Origin: an uncultured Verrucomicrobiae bacterium | GTDB taxonomy: Bacteria; Verrucomicrobiota; Verrucomicrobiia; JADLBR01; CALLMV01 | DNA: 38,425 nucleotides | Direction: 5' to 3' | Assembly (NCBI GenBank): GCA_938005615.1 | Contig: CALLMV010000010.1 | Location: 1 to 38,425, forward strand | Shown: piece after piece, positions 8,850-16,353 of the stretch | Layout: every line of letters starts with the position of its first letter | Numbering within the stretch: position 1 is the stretch's first letter | The notes under the pieces: model-generated | What the model was told of the DNA's origin: nothing | Databases searched by the model: none | What the model saw: only the letters and a program-made list of their open reading frames with translations | Translations under genes and position numbers: made by a program

Positions 8850-9653
8850 ATGAAAAAAGTCTTGATTACAGGATGTTCTTCGGGAATCGGCCAAAGCTGC
8901 GTGGAGAGCTTTGCCAGAGCTGGCTGGGAAGTTGTGGGCACGGTTCGCAAAGACGAAGATGCGGCACGCTTGCGTAGAATCAAAGGAGTGAGCATAGAGT
9001 TGCTCGACGTAACCTCAGCAGAAGCTTGTGCTGCACTCGTGGCTAAGAATGGACCTTTTGACGCTTTGGTGAACAACGCTGGATATGGACTAATGGGTCC
9101 TGTGGAGGACCTCAGCGATGAAGAAGTACGGTATCAGTTTGAAGTCAACGTTATGGCTCCTGTACGGCTAGCCCGGTTAGTATTGCCTGGCATGCGCTCA
9201 TTGAAAGGTGGGATTATCGTAAACATCGGCTCAGTGGTAGGGCACTTTACCTATCCCCTGGGCGGTGCGTACTGTGCGACCAAGCATGCCCTGCGATCCT
9301 TCACTGATGCTTTGCGGGTGGAGACCCGGTGTATGGGAGTACGAGTGGTGCTGATCGAGCCAGGGCCAATCGCAACAAGGTTTTTCGAGAGAGCAGAAGC
9401 ATCATTCGCTAATGATAGGAGCGGTGCTTACCAGTCTTGGAGAAAAGCAGCAAAAAGATTGTTGTCGCAACGCGGTGTACCCCCGGCAGACCCCATGCGT
9501 GTGGCGCGAGTGGTGCTGCGCGTGTGCCAGCAGAAGCACCCCTTGAGCCGAGTGATTATTACGAAAAGGGGATTTTTCCTGGTATGGTTGCGTAGGCTTT
9601 TGCCAAATTGTGTATGGGATCGATTGATGGATTTGGCCAAGTGGGGCCTCTAG
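8850..9653 (+). CDS. Short-chain dehydrogenase/reductase (classical SDR)
   Basis: The 267-aa oxidoreductase has the complete classical SDR motif set: cofactor motif TGCSSGIG (7-14), NNAG (75-78), Asn100 in NVMAP, and the catalytic Ser128, Tyr141 and Lys145 (YCATK). D53 in LLDV follows the usual adenine-binding pattern. Arg33 and Lys34 after the second beta strand (TVRK) suggest NADP(H). The long C-terminal part beyond EPGPIATRFFERAE resembles the retinol/17-beta-hydroxysteroid-dehydrogenase-like SDR group, but the substrate is not identifiable. The gene stands alone, between the divergent bactofilin gene and the peroxiredoxin gene. Confidence 0.92.
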   Translation: MKKVLITGCSSGIGQSCVESFARAGWEVVGTVRKDEDAARLRRIKGVSIELLDVTSAEACAALVAKNGPFDALVNNAGYGLMGPVEDLSDEEVRYQFEVNVMAPVRLARLVLPGMRSLKGGIIVNIGSVVGHFTYPLGGAYCATKHALRSFTDALRVETRCMGVRVVLIEPGPIATRFFERAEASFANDRSGAYQSWRKAAKRLLSQRGVPPADPMRVARVVLRVCQQKHPLSRVIITKRGFFLVWLRRLLPNCVWDRLMDLAKWGL

Positions 9654-9900
9654 GAAAGTTTCATGACCGCGCCAATTTAGGATAAATACCGCTCGAAAAC
9701 TATTGCAAATCTACTGCAACAGAGGACCTGGCCAACTAGATGAGTCTGACCTGTCTCATTTTCTATATGTCAGCGCAGTTTCTCACAAAAAATGCCAGTT
9801 GAGGCTCACCACATAAACTAGTTGGCAATCAGTTGAGACTTGCGATCCAGCTATTCTGTGGCAACTGTCATCGTCACAACAAACAACTAAACTTTAAAAA

Positions 9901-9905
9901 AGGAG
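9901..9905 (+). promoter_or_regulatory. Shine-Dalgarno site that fixes the peroxiredoxin start
   Basis: AGGAG lies five bases before ATG 9911. It is one of the few good ribosome binding sites in this window and shows that the frame open from 9833 is not translated from its first ATG. The 257 bp between the SDR stop and this ATG also contain TTGCA-7 nt-TGCAA (9703-9719), a possible small operator. Confidence 0.75.
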
Positions 9906-9910
9906 TAACA

Positions 9911-10390
9911 ATGGCAATCGCAGTCGGAACTAAAGCCCCGGAATTCACCCTGAAATCCAAAAACGCTCAAGGCGTCAGTGATGTTTCTTTGAGTGAACAG
10001 CTCAAAAAAGGGCCTGTTGTGCTGCTCTTTTTCCCTCTGGCGTTCACGAGTGTTTGCACCGATGAATTTTGCGATGTGAGCGGTGGGCTTTCCTCTTACT
10101 CTTCGCTCGGAGCCACTGTCCTTGGCGTGAGCGTGGATAGCCCTTTTGCGCAAGAAGCTTGGGCCGAAAAAAACAAGATCACCGTCACACTTCTGAGCGA
10201 CCTGAACAAAACTGTCGCGAAAGCTTATGGTGTGTTACTCGATGACTTGCTTGGGTTCGGTTCAACAGCCGCCCGTGCGGCCTTTGTGATTGATAAAAAT
10301 GGCGTCGTCCAATACTCCGAACAAACACCCACCCCCAAGGATCTTCCAAACTTCGAGGCGATTAAAGCCACACTTCAGCGTCTCAAATAA
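9911..10390 (+). CDS. Peroxiredoxin (AhpC/TSA family, BCP/AhpE-like)
   Basis: From the ATG at 9911 the product has 159 residues, the normal length for a BCP/AhpE-type peroxiredoxin. It reduces hydrogen peroxide and organic peroxides in the cytosol. The peroxidatic cysteine is Cys49 in FPLAFTSVCTDEFC, with the Pro-x3-Thr/Ser-x2-Cys arrangement of the family; Cys54 five residues later is a candidate resolving cysteine. The start with MAIAVGTKAPEFTLK is the usual N-terminus, and AGGAG precedes it. An upstream in-frame extension to 9833 exists but has no homologous look. The good ribosome binding site suggests higher expression than its neighbours. Confidence 0.93.
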   Translation: MAIAVGTKAPEFTLKSKNAQGVSDVSLSEQLKKGPVVLLFFPLAFTSVCTDEFCDVSGGLSSYSSLGATVLGVSVDSPFAQEAWAEKNKITVTLLSDLNKTVAKAYGVLLDDLLGFGSTAARAAFVIDKNGVVQYSEQTPTPKDLPNFEAIKATLQRLK

Positions 10391-10434
10391 TACTCGATTC
10401 TAATTGGAGGCTAATATCGTCTCGAAATAAACAC

Positions 10435-10472
10435 GCTTACTAACAGTTTTAATTCTCACCTAATTAGTAAGC
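10435..10472 (+). terminator. Inverted repeat after the peroxiredoxin gene
   Basis: GCTTACTAA (10435-10443) and TTAGTAAGC (10464-10472) form a perfect 9-bp stem with a 20-nt loop, 45 bp after the stop. There is no T run after it, so it may be an mRNA-stabilising or Rho-dependent end rather than an intrinsic terminator. Confidence 0.35.
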
Positions 10473-10615
10473 TTATACTGGTAATATTTTACCGCGAACA
10501 TCCTCGCAGTGGGATTCCCCATCTGTTACTTTTTTCGTTTATCAGTTATAACTTACAACATCACTTCAGGCGATAGTTCATCTAGCGCTAACTTTACCAT
10601 CATAACCACTGTTAT

Positions 10616-10640
10616 GTCATTTCAAACAAAGCGAGAAATC
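10616..10640 (+). repeat. Solo half-copy of the GTCATTTC...GCGAGAAATC dispersed repeat
   Basis: GTCATTTC at the left and GCGAGAAATC at the right, 7 bp apart, match the left halves of the inverted-repeat elements at 30353-30432 and 31168-31272. No complementary right half is seen nearby, so this copy is partial. Confidence 0.55.
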
Positions 10641-10707
10641 TTCCACTAACGGAGCAGGACAGGCGGACTGAACTTCTGGCAGGTCGGAGAATGTTGCAGA
10701 CTTTAAC

Positions 10708-10748
10708 GAAAAAAACGTTATTTCGCGCTCTTGGGCCAAGCGTGAGCG
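10708..10748 (-). terminator. Possible terminator of the ketosynthase gene
   Basis: On the minus strand CGCT-CACG-CTTGG-C-CCAAG-AGCG folds into an interrupted stem (10748-10726), followed a few bases later by a seven-T run (10715-10709). The distance between stem and T run makes it an imperfect intrinsic terminator. Confidence 0.3.
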
Positions 10749-10790
10749 TTTGAGGGAATTTTGTGGTTGGTCACAAGTGTTTTAAGTGAT

Positions 10791-11939
10791 TTATTTTTGA
10801 ATCGCTAGTGCCGCTGCAGTGCCCCAGAGGCCGAAGTTGGCAAGAATTGAAAATTGGGCGGAGGCACGAGCCGCTCCGTGAAAATTGAGTTGCGAAGTCG
10901 GGCGTACCTCGATTAGTCCGGGAATGGGGGGCGAGATTCCGGCGTTCAGGCAGGCCAGGGTGATGCCCAGCTCCAAGGCGGGTGTGGCACCGAGGCAGTG
11001 ACCCGTGAGGTGTTTGCTGGCAAAAATACGCAGGGGTTCGGGAAAGTTGTCACAAGCAAATTGGTCGAGGGCGGCCAGTTCGGCGACGTCGCCCGCCGGG
11101 TTGCCCGTGCCGTGTGCGTGGAGGTGGAGGATGTCGCGGGGCAGGCAGTCGGCGTCTGTGAGGACTTTTCGTAGGCAAGTGGCGAGTGCCTCGTGCGTGG
11201 CCCCGATGCCGCAGCGGTCGCGCGGGTCAGAGGCTTGGGCGTGCGCCACAATGTGTGCGAGTGGTTTCGTTGCCGCTTTTCCTGGTGCCGCGAATTCCGT
11301 GCGAGTAAGGAGGAAGAATCCCGCGGCATCGTCGAGGCTAATTCCCTGTGTTTTGCGATCGAAGGGCCGACATTCTAAAGGAGTGTGCGCGAGCGGGAGT
11401 CCGGCGTGTTGGAAGAGCTGGCGCACGTCGGGTGCCGTGCCGCAATCTACTGCGCCGACGAGTGCCGCGTCGCACGAGCCGGCGGCCAGCATGTCGCACG
11501 CGACACAGATTGCAGCCGTGGCCGATGTGCAGGCCGAGGAGATGACGAGCCGTGGGCCGTTGCAGCGCAGATGCCTTGCGATGTGACCAGCGAGTGCGGT
11601 TTGGGTGGTGTTCACCAGTCGTAACAGATCCGGCTCGCGCCCAGGGATGGGAAAACTCTCCGGCCAGTGCGCAGAGCGCGATGAGCCGATGATGACCGCC
11701 ACCCGCGCGCCCGCTGCTAAAAGTTCTGCCCCGCGCCCGGTGCTCCACGCGGTCTCTGCGGCTTGTGTGGCCAAAGCCCAGGCTCGTGGTAGATCGTGCG
11801 TGTATCTCTCCGGCGGCTTATGAAACTGCACGATGGGGCTGGAGAGATGTTCGCGGAGAAACGCGTTGATCTCCGCAGCGCGTGGCGTCACCAACCCTGT
11901 CGAGATGATTGGGATCGGCGTCCGGGCTTGGGTTTGCAT
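10791..11939 (-). CDS. Beta-ketoacyl-ACP synthase family protein (KAS I/II type)
   Basis: The 382-aa thiolase-fold enzyme would catalyse decarboxylative condensation of acyl and malonyl-ACP. All catalytic residues of KAS I/II are visible: nucleophile Cys137 in SSACTSA, His276 in HAHGTG, Lys309 and His314 in SKHLTGHCLGA. It is shorter than FabF (about 410) and divergent in its N-terminal third, with no adjacent acyl carrier protein, FabG or FabZ. A role in a specialised lipid or polyketide-like product is more likely than bulk fatty-acid synthesis (inference). It lies 93 bp downstream of the flavoprotein gene on the same strand and is probably cotranscribed with it. The region is GC-rich. Confidence 0.85.
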   Translation of the reverse strand: MQTQARTPIPIISTGLVTPRAAEINAFLREHLSSPIVQFHKPPERYTHDLPRAWALATQAAETAWSTGRGAELLAAGARVAVIIGSSRSAHWPESFPIPGREPDLLRLVNTTQTALAGHIARHLRCNGPRLVISSACTSATAAICVACDMLAAGSCDAALVGAVDCGTAPDVRQLFQHAGLPLAHTPLECRPFDRKTQGISLDDAAGFFLLTRTEFAAPGKAATKPLAHIVAHAQASDPRDRCGIGATHEALATCLRKVLTDADCLPRDILHLHAHGTGNPAGDVAELAALDQFACDNFPEPLRIFASKHLTGHCLGATPALELGITLACLNAGISPPIPGLIEVRPTSQLNFHGAARASAQFSILANFGLWGTAAALAIQK

Positions 11940-12032
11940 TATGTGTATTTTAGCACAGGAGCAGCGGGGCTGTCGTCTGATCGCACGTTATTTCCAGCGG
12001 AGGTTTCTCCGTATGCTGAAGTGGAAAGATTG

Positions 12033-13604
12033 TCAGCCGCGGATGCCGAATTCATCGAGGATGAGTTTTGCGGTGTTGTGGCCGGATGCACCGAACACGC
12101 CGCCGCCGGGATGCGTGGAGGCGCCGGTGAGGTAGAGGTGGGGCGCATTTTTCACTTGGTATGCGCAGAGTTCTGGCAGGGGCCGAAAGAAGAACATTTG
12201 GTCGAGGGACATCTCCAGGTGCATCACGTTAGCGTTGGGCAGGGCGAGCAGATCGGCGATGACGTCGGGTGTCTGGATGTAACGATCTAGCAGTGCGCCG
12301 CGCATGTTTGGAGCGTAGCGGCAGATCAGGTCGTAGAGTTTGTCGGCTTCGCGGCGAGCGATGGCGGGCCATTTTTCTCCGTTGGAGAGTTGGTAGGGAT
12401 GCCACTGGCCCCAGGTGTAAAGCAGGTGCTGGCCTTCCGGAGCGAGGCTGGGATCGAGCGCGGTGAACGTCATCCCCACAGCACTGGGGTGTCGCGGGGG
12501 GAGACCGGCGAGGTAATCGTGATATGAGGAGATGAGGTGCTCGCGTGTGGGGCAGATGAGTTGCAGGCCCTGGTGACAGTGGCGGTTGGTTTCCTCGTCG
12601 TCGGTGTAGCGGGGCAGCTCGCTCACGAGGTGGCGCACGATCATGCCGAAGCCATTGCCGATGCGCAGTGCGGCGGCGCGTTTTTGTAACTCCTGCGGGG
12701 CGTCCTTCCAGATTTTGGTGAGGAATGGGACGATGTGCATGGCGCTGACAAGACGGTGCGCCAAGACTTCCTCGCCTTCGGTTGAACGCACCGTCCAAAG
12801 TCGCCCGCTGTGAGTGGCTGATGTGGCATCAAATTCGGTGAGGATGGTTGCGCCGTGCCATTGGAGTTTGCGGGCGAGAGCTTGGGTGAGCGCGCCAGAG
12901 CCGCCTTTGGCGCGGTGGGCACCGCAGATGTGAAGCATGGCGTTCCAGCCCAGGAGATCGCCGGTGGCAGGTTCGATCGGGGCGGGGCCGGATTGTGCCG
13001 CGAGCCACTCCAAGGCCGTACGGACGTGCTCGTGTTCAAAAAGTTCTTCGATGAGGTTACGGTAGGGGGCCATGAGTTGACGCGCGGAATCCAGCGATGA
13101 CCAGAAACGGCGCGAAGCCGGGCGAGTGAAGTTGCGTTTGATCATCGTCCAGGCCAGGCGGCCCGGCGTAGGCGGTTGCAGAAAGGTTTCAAAGATGCCC
13201 TGGTTGAGTTCGATGTAATGTTGCACAAATTTGCGGTAAGCCTCGGCGTCGGCGGGCGAAATTTGGGCGATGCTGTCGCAGGTTTTTTGCAAATCCCGCC
13301 AGAAGAGAATGGCGCGGTTTTCTCCTGGGATGGGAAACGCAGCCCAAGGATCCATCTCGAGGTATTCGAGTCCGTGACGAGAAAGATCCAACTCGCGCAG
13401 GATGGGAGTCAGGTGGATCATGATGTGGGCGGAGGAGCCGACATCAATTTTGCAGCCGGGGATGATGTCCTCCTGCGTGCAGACGGCTCCGCCCACGATG
13501 TGGCGGCGTTCGAGCACGGCGACGTTCAATCCGGCCTGGGCAAGGTAGGCGGCGCAGATGAGTCCGTTGTGTCCCGCGCCGAGAATTGCGACATCGTAAA
13601 TCAT
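12033..13604 (-). CDS. FAD-dependent oxidoreductase, phytoene desaturase/PYROXD2-like
   Basis: The chosen ATG at 13604 gives 523 residues and places the dinucleotide-binding motif at the normal position ([13 protein letters not shown], 2-14); an upstream in-frame ATG at 13634 adds only a basic decapeptide. [16 protein letters not shown] continues the FAD-binding fold, and the C-terminal [20 protein letters not shown] is the second FAD-contact motif of the family. This is the COG1233 group that contains carotenoid desaturases/isomerases and the poorly characterised PYROXD2-like proteins; the length and the C-terminal motif fit the PYROXD2-like branch better than a true CrtI. Substrate unknown. 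It is divergent from hisF and precedes the ketosynthase gene. Confidence 0.85.
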   Translation of the reverse strand: MIYDVAILGAGHNGLICAAYLAQAGLNVAVLERRHIVGGAVCTQEDIIPGCKIDVGSSAHIMIHLTPILRELDLSRHGLEYLEMDPWAAFPIPGENRAILFWRDLQKTCDSIAQISPADAEAYRKFVQHYIELNQGIFETFLQPPTPGRLAWTMIKRNFTRPASRRFWSSLDSARQLMAPYRNLIEELFEHEHVRTALEWLAAQSGPAPIEPATGDLLGWNAMLHICGAHRAKGGSGALTQALARKLQWHGATILTEFDATSATHSGRLWTVRSTEGEEVLAHRLVSAMHIVPFLTKIWKDAPQELQKRAAALRIGNGFGMIVRHLVSELPRYTDDEETNRHCHQGLQLICPTREHLISSYHDYLAGLPPRHPSAVGMTFTALDPSLAPEGQHLLYTWGQWHPYQLSNGEKWPAIARREADKLYDLICRYAPNMRGALLDRYIQTPDVIADLLALPNANVMHLEMSLDQMFFFRPLPELCAYQVKNAPHLYLTGASTHPGGGVFGASGHNTAKLILDEFGIRG

Positions 13605-13661
13605 GCGAGATTTTTTGCGCCCGAGTGGATGCAAAGCCAGAACAAATCCGCTACATTCCGT

Positions 13662-13690
13662 TTGTCACAAACTAGCCTAGCTCTTAATAC
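13662..13690 (+). promoter_or_regulatory. Putative sigma-70 promoter for hisF (near-leaderless)
   Basis: TTGTCA (13662-13667), a 17-bp spacer and TAATAC (13685-13690). Transcription would begin about 7 bp later, at or next to the GTG start of hisF at 13698, giving a leaderless or nearly leaderless mRNA. The -35 matches 5 of 6 consensus bases, the -10 only about 3 of 6. Confidence 0.35.
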
Positions 13691-13697
13691 TGGGCGC

Positions 13698-14489
13698 GTG
13701 TTAACAATCAGAGTCATTCCGTGCTTGGACGTGCACGCGGGCCGTGTGGTAAAAGGCGTGAAGTTTGTGGAGCTGCGCGATGCGGGCGATCCGGTCGAAT
13801 GCGCAAGGCAGTATGATGAAGCAGGAGCGGATGAGCTTGTGTTCCTCGACATCACGGCATCGCACGAGGGGCGCCGCACGATGATCGAGACGGTGGAGCG
13901 CACGGCGGATCAGGTGTTCATGCCGCTTACCGTCGGCGGGGGAATTTCTGAAATGGGCCACATCCGCGATCTGCTCCGGGCGGGTGCGGATAAAATTTCG
14001 CTCAACACTGCCGCAGTGAAGAATCCGAACCTCATCCGCGAGGCGTCTGACGCCTACGGCTGCCAGTGCATCGTCGTGGCGGTGGATGCGCGTCGCGTGC
14101 CTGGGGCTGGTGAGAGGTGGGAGGTGTTTACGCACGGTGGGCGCACGCCGACTGGCCTGGATGCCATCGAGTGGATTGAGCGCGTGGTGGAGTTGGGCGC
14201 AGGAGAGATTTTGCTCACGAGCATGGATGCGGATGGAACCAAGGCCGGCTATGACTGCGAAATGTTGCGTGCTGCCACATCGCGCGTGCGTGTGCCGGTG
14301 ATTGCCAGCGGCGGGGCGGGAAAACTGGAACATTTTTCCGAGGCAGTGCTGCGAGGCGGTGCTGCCGCGGTGCTAGCCGCGAGTCTTTTTCACTTTGGTG
14401 AGTTGAAGATCAACGACGTTAAAAGACACCTCGCTGCGGCGGGCCTGCCTGTGCGGCCCACCTGGCAGACACACGGAGCCAGCGTATGA
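13698..14489 (+). CDS. hisF: Imidazole glycerol phosphate synthase, cyclase subunit HisF
   Basis: The frame is open from 13176, but homology begins at [20 protein letters not shown], so the start is the GTG at 13698, giving 263 residues. HisF is the (beta-alpha)8 barrel that, with the glutaminase HisH, converts PRFAR and ammonia to IGP and AICAR in histidine synthesis. Catalytic residues Asp11 (PCLD) and Asp130 (VAVDARR) are at canonical positions, and the phosphate-binding motifs VGGGI (79-83) and ASGGAG are present. No other his genes are nearby. It overlaps the next gene by ATGA (14486-14489), indicating translational coupling. The GTG has no Shine-Dalgarno site and sits about 8 bp from a putative -10 element. 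Confidence 0.96.
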   Translation: MLTIRVIPCLDVHAGRVVKGVKFVELRDAGDPVECARQYDEAGADELVFLDITASHEGRRTMIETVERTADQVFMPLTVGGGISEMGHIRDLLRAGADKISLNTAAVKNPNLIREASDAYGCQCIVVAVDARRVPGAGERWEVFTHGGRTPTGLDAIEWIERVVELGAGEILLTSMDADGTKAGYDCEMLRAATSRVRVPVIASGGAGKLEHFSEAVLRGGAAAVLAASLFHFGELKINDVKRHLAAAGLPVRPTWQTHGASV

Positions 14490-15106
14490 GCGTGAGCAGG
14501 CCCATCGTTTTCACGGGCGGGGATTTTGAGACGAACGGTTACTATTTGCCCGATGATGAACTCTTAATAGACGCACCAGAAGGGATAGCTGAGGAACTCT
14601 CGCGCCAGGGCTTGAAGGTGAGCGCGCTGTGGTTGACTCACGGGCACTTCGACCATGCGATTGATGCGGCGCGCATTCAGCGCGAGCATTCCTGCCCTGT
14701 GCTTGTTCATCCTTTGGATGCGCCGCAAGTGAATGGCAAATTCGACCTGCGACTTCTGGGCATTCCTTGGTCAATTCAACCGGTGAGCGACCTCACCTTG
14801 ATAAACTCTGAAAATATTAAAACACCGGCTGGCAGGGTTGTGAGAGTGTTGCATGTGCCCGGCCATTCACCAGGGAGTGTGTGTTTCTACTTTGCCCCAG
14901 AAGGTATTCTTTACGGGGGTGATGTCTTATTTCGCGGGGGCGTGGGGCGCTGGGATTTACCGGGAGGGGATCAGCGGGCGCTTTTTGATGGGATTCGCGC
15001 AAAGCTTTATGTGCTGCCAGATGATACTGTTGTTTTTCCGGGTCATGGCCCTGCTACGAGCATTGGTCATGAAAAAGAGAGCAATCCTTTTGTTGCGGCA
15101 GGTTGA
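14486..15106 (+). CDS. MBL-fold metallo-hydrolase (glyoxalase II-like)
   Basis: The 206-aa protein has the full metallo-beta-lactamase metal set: THGHFDH (His52, His54, Asp56, His57), His127 in VPGHSPGS, Asp146 in YGGDVLF and His187 in PGHGP. This pattern and the short length fit the small glyoxalase II/YcbL-like hydrolases that cleave thioesters such as S-lactoylglutathione. The natural substrate is not given by sequence. The start overlaps the hisF stop by four bases, so the two are translated together. Its stop lies only 3 bp from the stop of the convergent PEP-CTERM gene, leaving no room for separate terminators. Confidence 0.92.
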   Translation: MSVSRPIVFTGGDFETNGYYLPDDELLIDAPEGIAEELSRQGLKVSALWLTHGHFDHAIDAARIQREHSCPVLVHPLDAPQVNGKFDLRLLGIPWSIQPVSDLTLINSENIKTPAGRVVRVLHVPGHSPGSVCFYFAPEGILYGGDVLFRGGVGRWDLPGGDQRALFDGIRAKLYVLPDDTVVFPGHGPATSIGHEKESNPFVAAG

Positions 15107-15109
15107 GAC

Positions 15110-15721
15110 TCAAACAACGGCGCGAAACGAGGTTCTCTTTAGAGCTGTTTGAACTGCAATCAAAGCAAAAATAAGAATAAAAATCGGAACTAAGTTACTA
15201 GCTTCGGGAATAATGAATTCAATCTGGTTTAAGGTAATGTGGAGAGGATCTATGTTTAGTCCGCCAGCGGTGAGTTGGAAGGCGATAAGATCGGTGTAGT
15301 CAAATGTAGGGCTAGACAGCAAGGTGTTAGGTATAAGCACAACATCGGTGGGCGTTGTGCCATAAAGATTTGAGTAAGTATCAAAAGCCAGGACGTTGAG
15401 CGAGGAATCGAACAACTCTACAAGCATGTAAACATTAGGGTTCGGCTCGGAAACCGAGTCGGTGACTGCCGCACGAAGTTTCACAGAGAGGAATCCCGTG
15501 ATGTCCACTACAGGAAAGGTGATGGCTGCCATGTTAGCTGCGGTGCCGATGAGGTCCACCTCGGTGACAGTTTGATTGATGGTGGCAAAGTCGGTGACGA
15601 CCAAGTCCACCAACGAAGGCGGATTGCCAAAGCTCACAGTGATGACTTGCGCAGTAGCTTTGTGGGCCGGGTAACACAAAAGCGCAACTAGGAGAAAACT
15701 CAGCTGATAGATCGGCCGCAT
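15110..15721 (-). CDS. Secreted PEP-CTERM-type protein, paralogue of the upstream gene
   Basis: The 203-aa protein has an N-terminal signal peptide (MRPIYQLSFLLVALLCYPAHKATAQ, cleavage near ATA-Q) and a C-terminal tripartite sorting tail: IPEAS, then a hydrophobic helix (LVPIFILIFALIAVQTAL) and a basic end (KRTSFR). This is a PEP-CTERM variant with PEA instead of PEP, recognised by exosortase systems for surface delivery. The 150-residue core is beta-rich and aligns by eye with the 197-aa neighbour (VSFGN.. versus VNFGN.., QTVTEVDLIG versus QTASTLSVLG, LFDSSLN versus VFDNSYR). It is the last gene of a three-gene minus-strand unit, 21 bp after its paralogue. Function unknown. Confidence 0.8.
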   Translation of the reverse strand: MRPIYQLSFLLVALLCYPAHKATAQVITVSFGNPPSLVDLVVTDFATINQTVTEVDLIGTAANMAAITFPVVDITGFLSVKLRAAVTDSVSEPNPNVYMLVELFDSSLNVLAFDTYSNLYGTTPTDVVLIPNTLLSSPTFDYTDLIAFQLTAGGLNIDPLHITLNQIEFIIPEASNLVPIFILIFALIAVQTALKRTSFRAVV

Positions 15722-15742
15722 ATTTAGGGTGAGTGAGTGGAC

Positions 15743-16336
15743 TTAGGTGATGCCGCGCTTACGATTGTATGCAAAGACTAAAACTGCGAGTGCCAACGTA
15801 AATATTACCAAGTGGCTAGGCTCTGGTATGATAACAAACTCGAGTTGTTGGAAAGTCATATCCAGAGGGTTGGTTCCTGCTCCTCCGCCGGTAAACATAA
15901 AGGCAGCAACGTCTGTTTCATCAAAGGCCGGATCGGAAAGCACAGTGTTCAGTGAGAGTGTAACTGTCGTGGGTGTGGGTCCAAAAAAGGTGGTGAAAGA
16001 GTCATAAACCCGGTTGCGATAGGAGTTATCAAACACTTCCAACTGGATGTATACAAGAGGATTAGTGCCGTTTACTTGAGCGGTAAGAAGCACTGCAGTA
16101 TGCCCTGTGATGTTGAGTGGACCACCGTTGAAAACCGTGACAAAGAGATGGTTATCGAGTCCGAGAACACTCAATGTAGAAGCCGTTTGCGACCAGGTGG
16201 GAAAGTTTGAAATGATTGTGTCGTATGTGGAGTCAGTGTTGCCGAAATTCACAATCATTGATCCTCTTACCTGAGGTGTAAGAGTTATAATCGCTGCGAC
16301 AGCGAGTAGTTGAACTAGGTGAGTGGTCTTTTTCAT
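15743..16336 (-). CDS. Secreted PEP-CTERM protein
   Basis: The 197-aa protein has a signal peptide (MKKTTHLVQLLAVAAIITL, cleavage around VRGS) and a classical PEP-CTERM tail: IPEPSHL, a hydrophobic segment (VIFTLALAVLVFAY) and NRKR. After export it should be processed at PEP by an exosortase (none in this window) and attached to or released from the surface. The core is predicted beta-strand rich, with no recognised catalytic motif, and is paralogous to the 203-aa protein immediately downstream, so the pair arose by tandem duplication. It starts 17 bp after the stop of the giant secreted protein, so all three are probably one transcript. Confidence 0.85.
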   Translation of the reverse strand: MKKTTHLVQLLAVAAIITLTPQVRGSMIVNFGNTDSTYDTIISNFPTWSQTASTLSVLGLDNHLFVTVFNGGPLNITGHTAVLLTAQVNGTNPLVYIQLEVFDNSYRNRVYDSFTTFFGPTPTTVTLSLNTVLSDPAFDETDVAAFMFTGGGAGTNPLDMTFQQLEFVIIPEPSHLVIFTLALAVLVFAYNRKRGIT

Positions 16337-16353
16337 GATTTGTGAATCTTATT

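Larger units (their letters stand above)
10391..10790. other. 400-bp AT-rich intergenic region without a gene
   Basis: No convincing reading frame is present. The region contains an inverted repeat just after the peroxiredoxin gene (10435-10472), one half of the GTCATTTC...GCGAGAAATC dispersed repeat (10616-10640), and a stem plus A run that may terminate the ketosynthase gene on the minus strand (10708-10748). Confidence 0.7.

Noticed and set aside
9833-9910. N-terminal extension of the peroxiredoxin
   Set aside because: A good ribosome binding site and the conserved N-terminus place the start at 9911.
11005-11586. 193-aa plus-strand frame
   Set aside because: Antisense to the ketosynthase gene; Arg/Ala/Ser-rich composition typical of GC-rich shadows.
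13176-13697. 174-codon N-terminal extension of HisF
   Set aside because: HisF homology starts at the GTG at 13698; the extension runs antisense through the flavoprotein gene.
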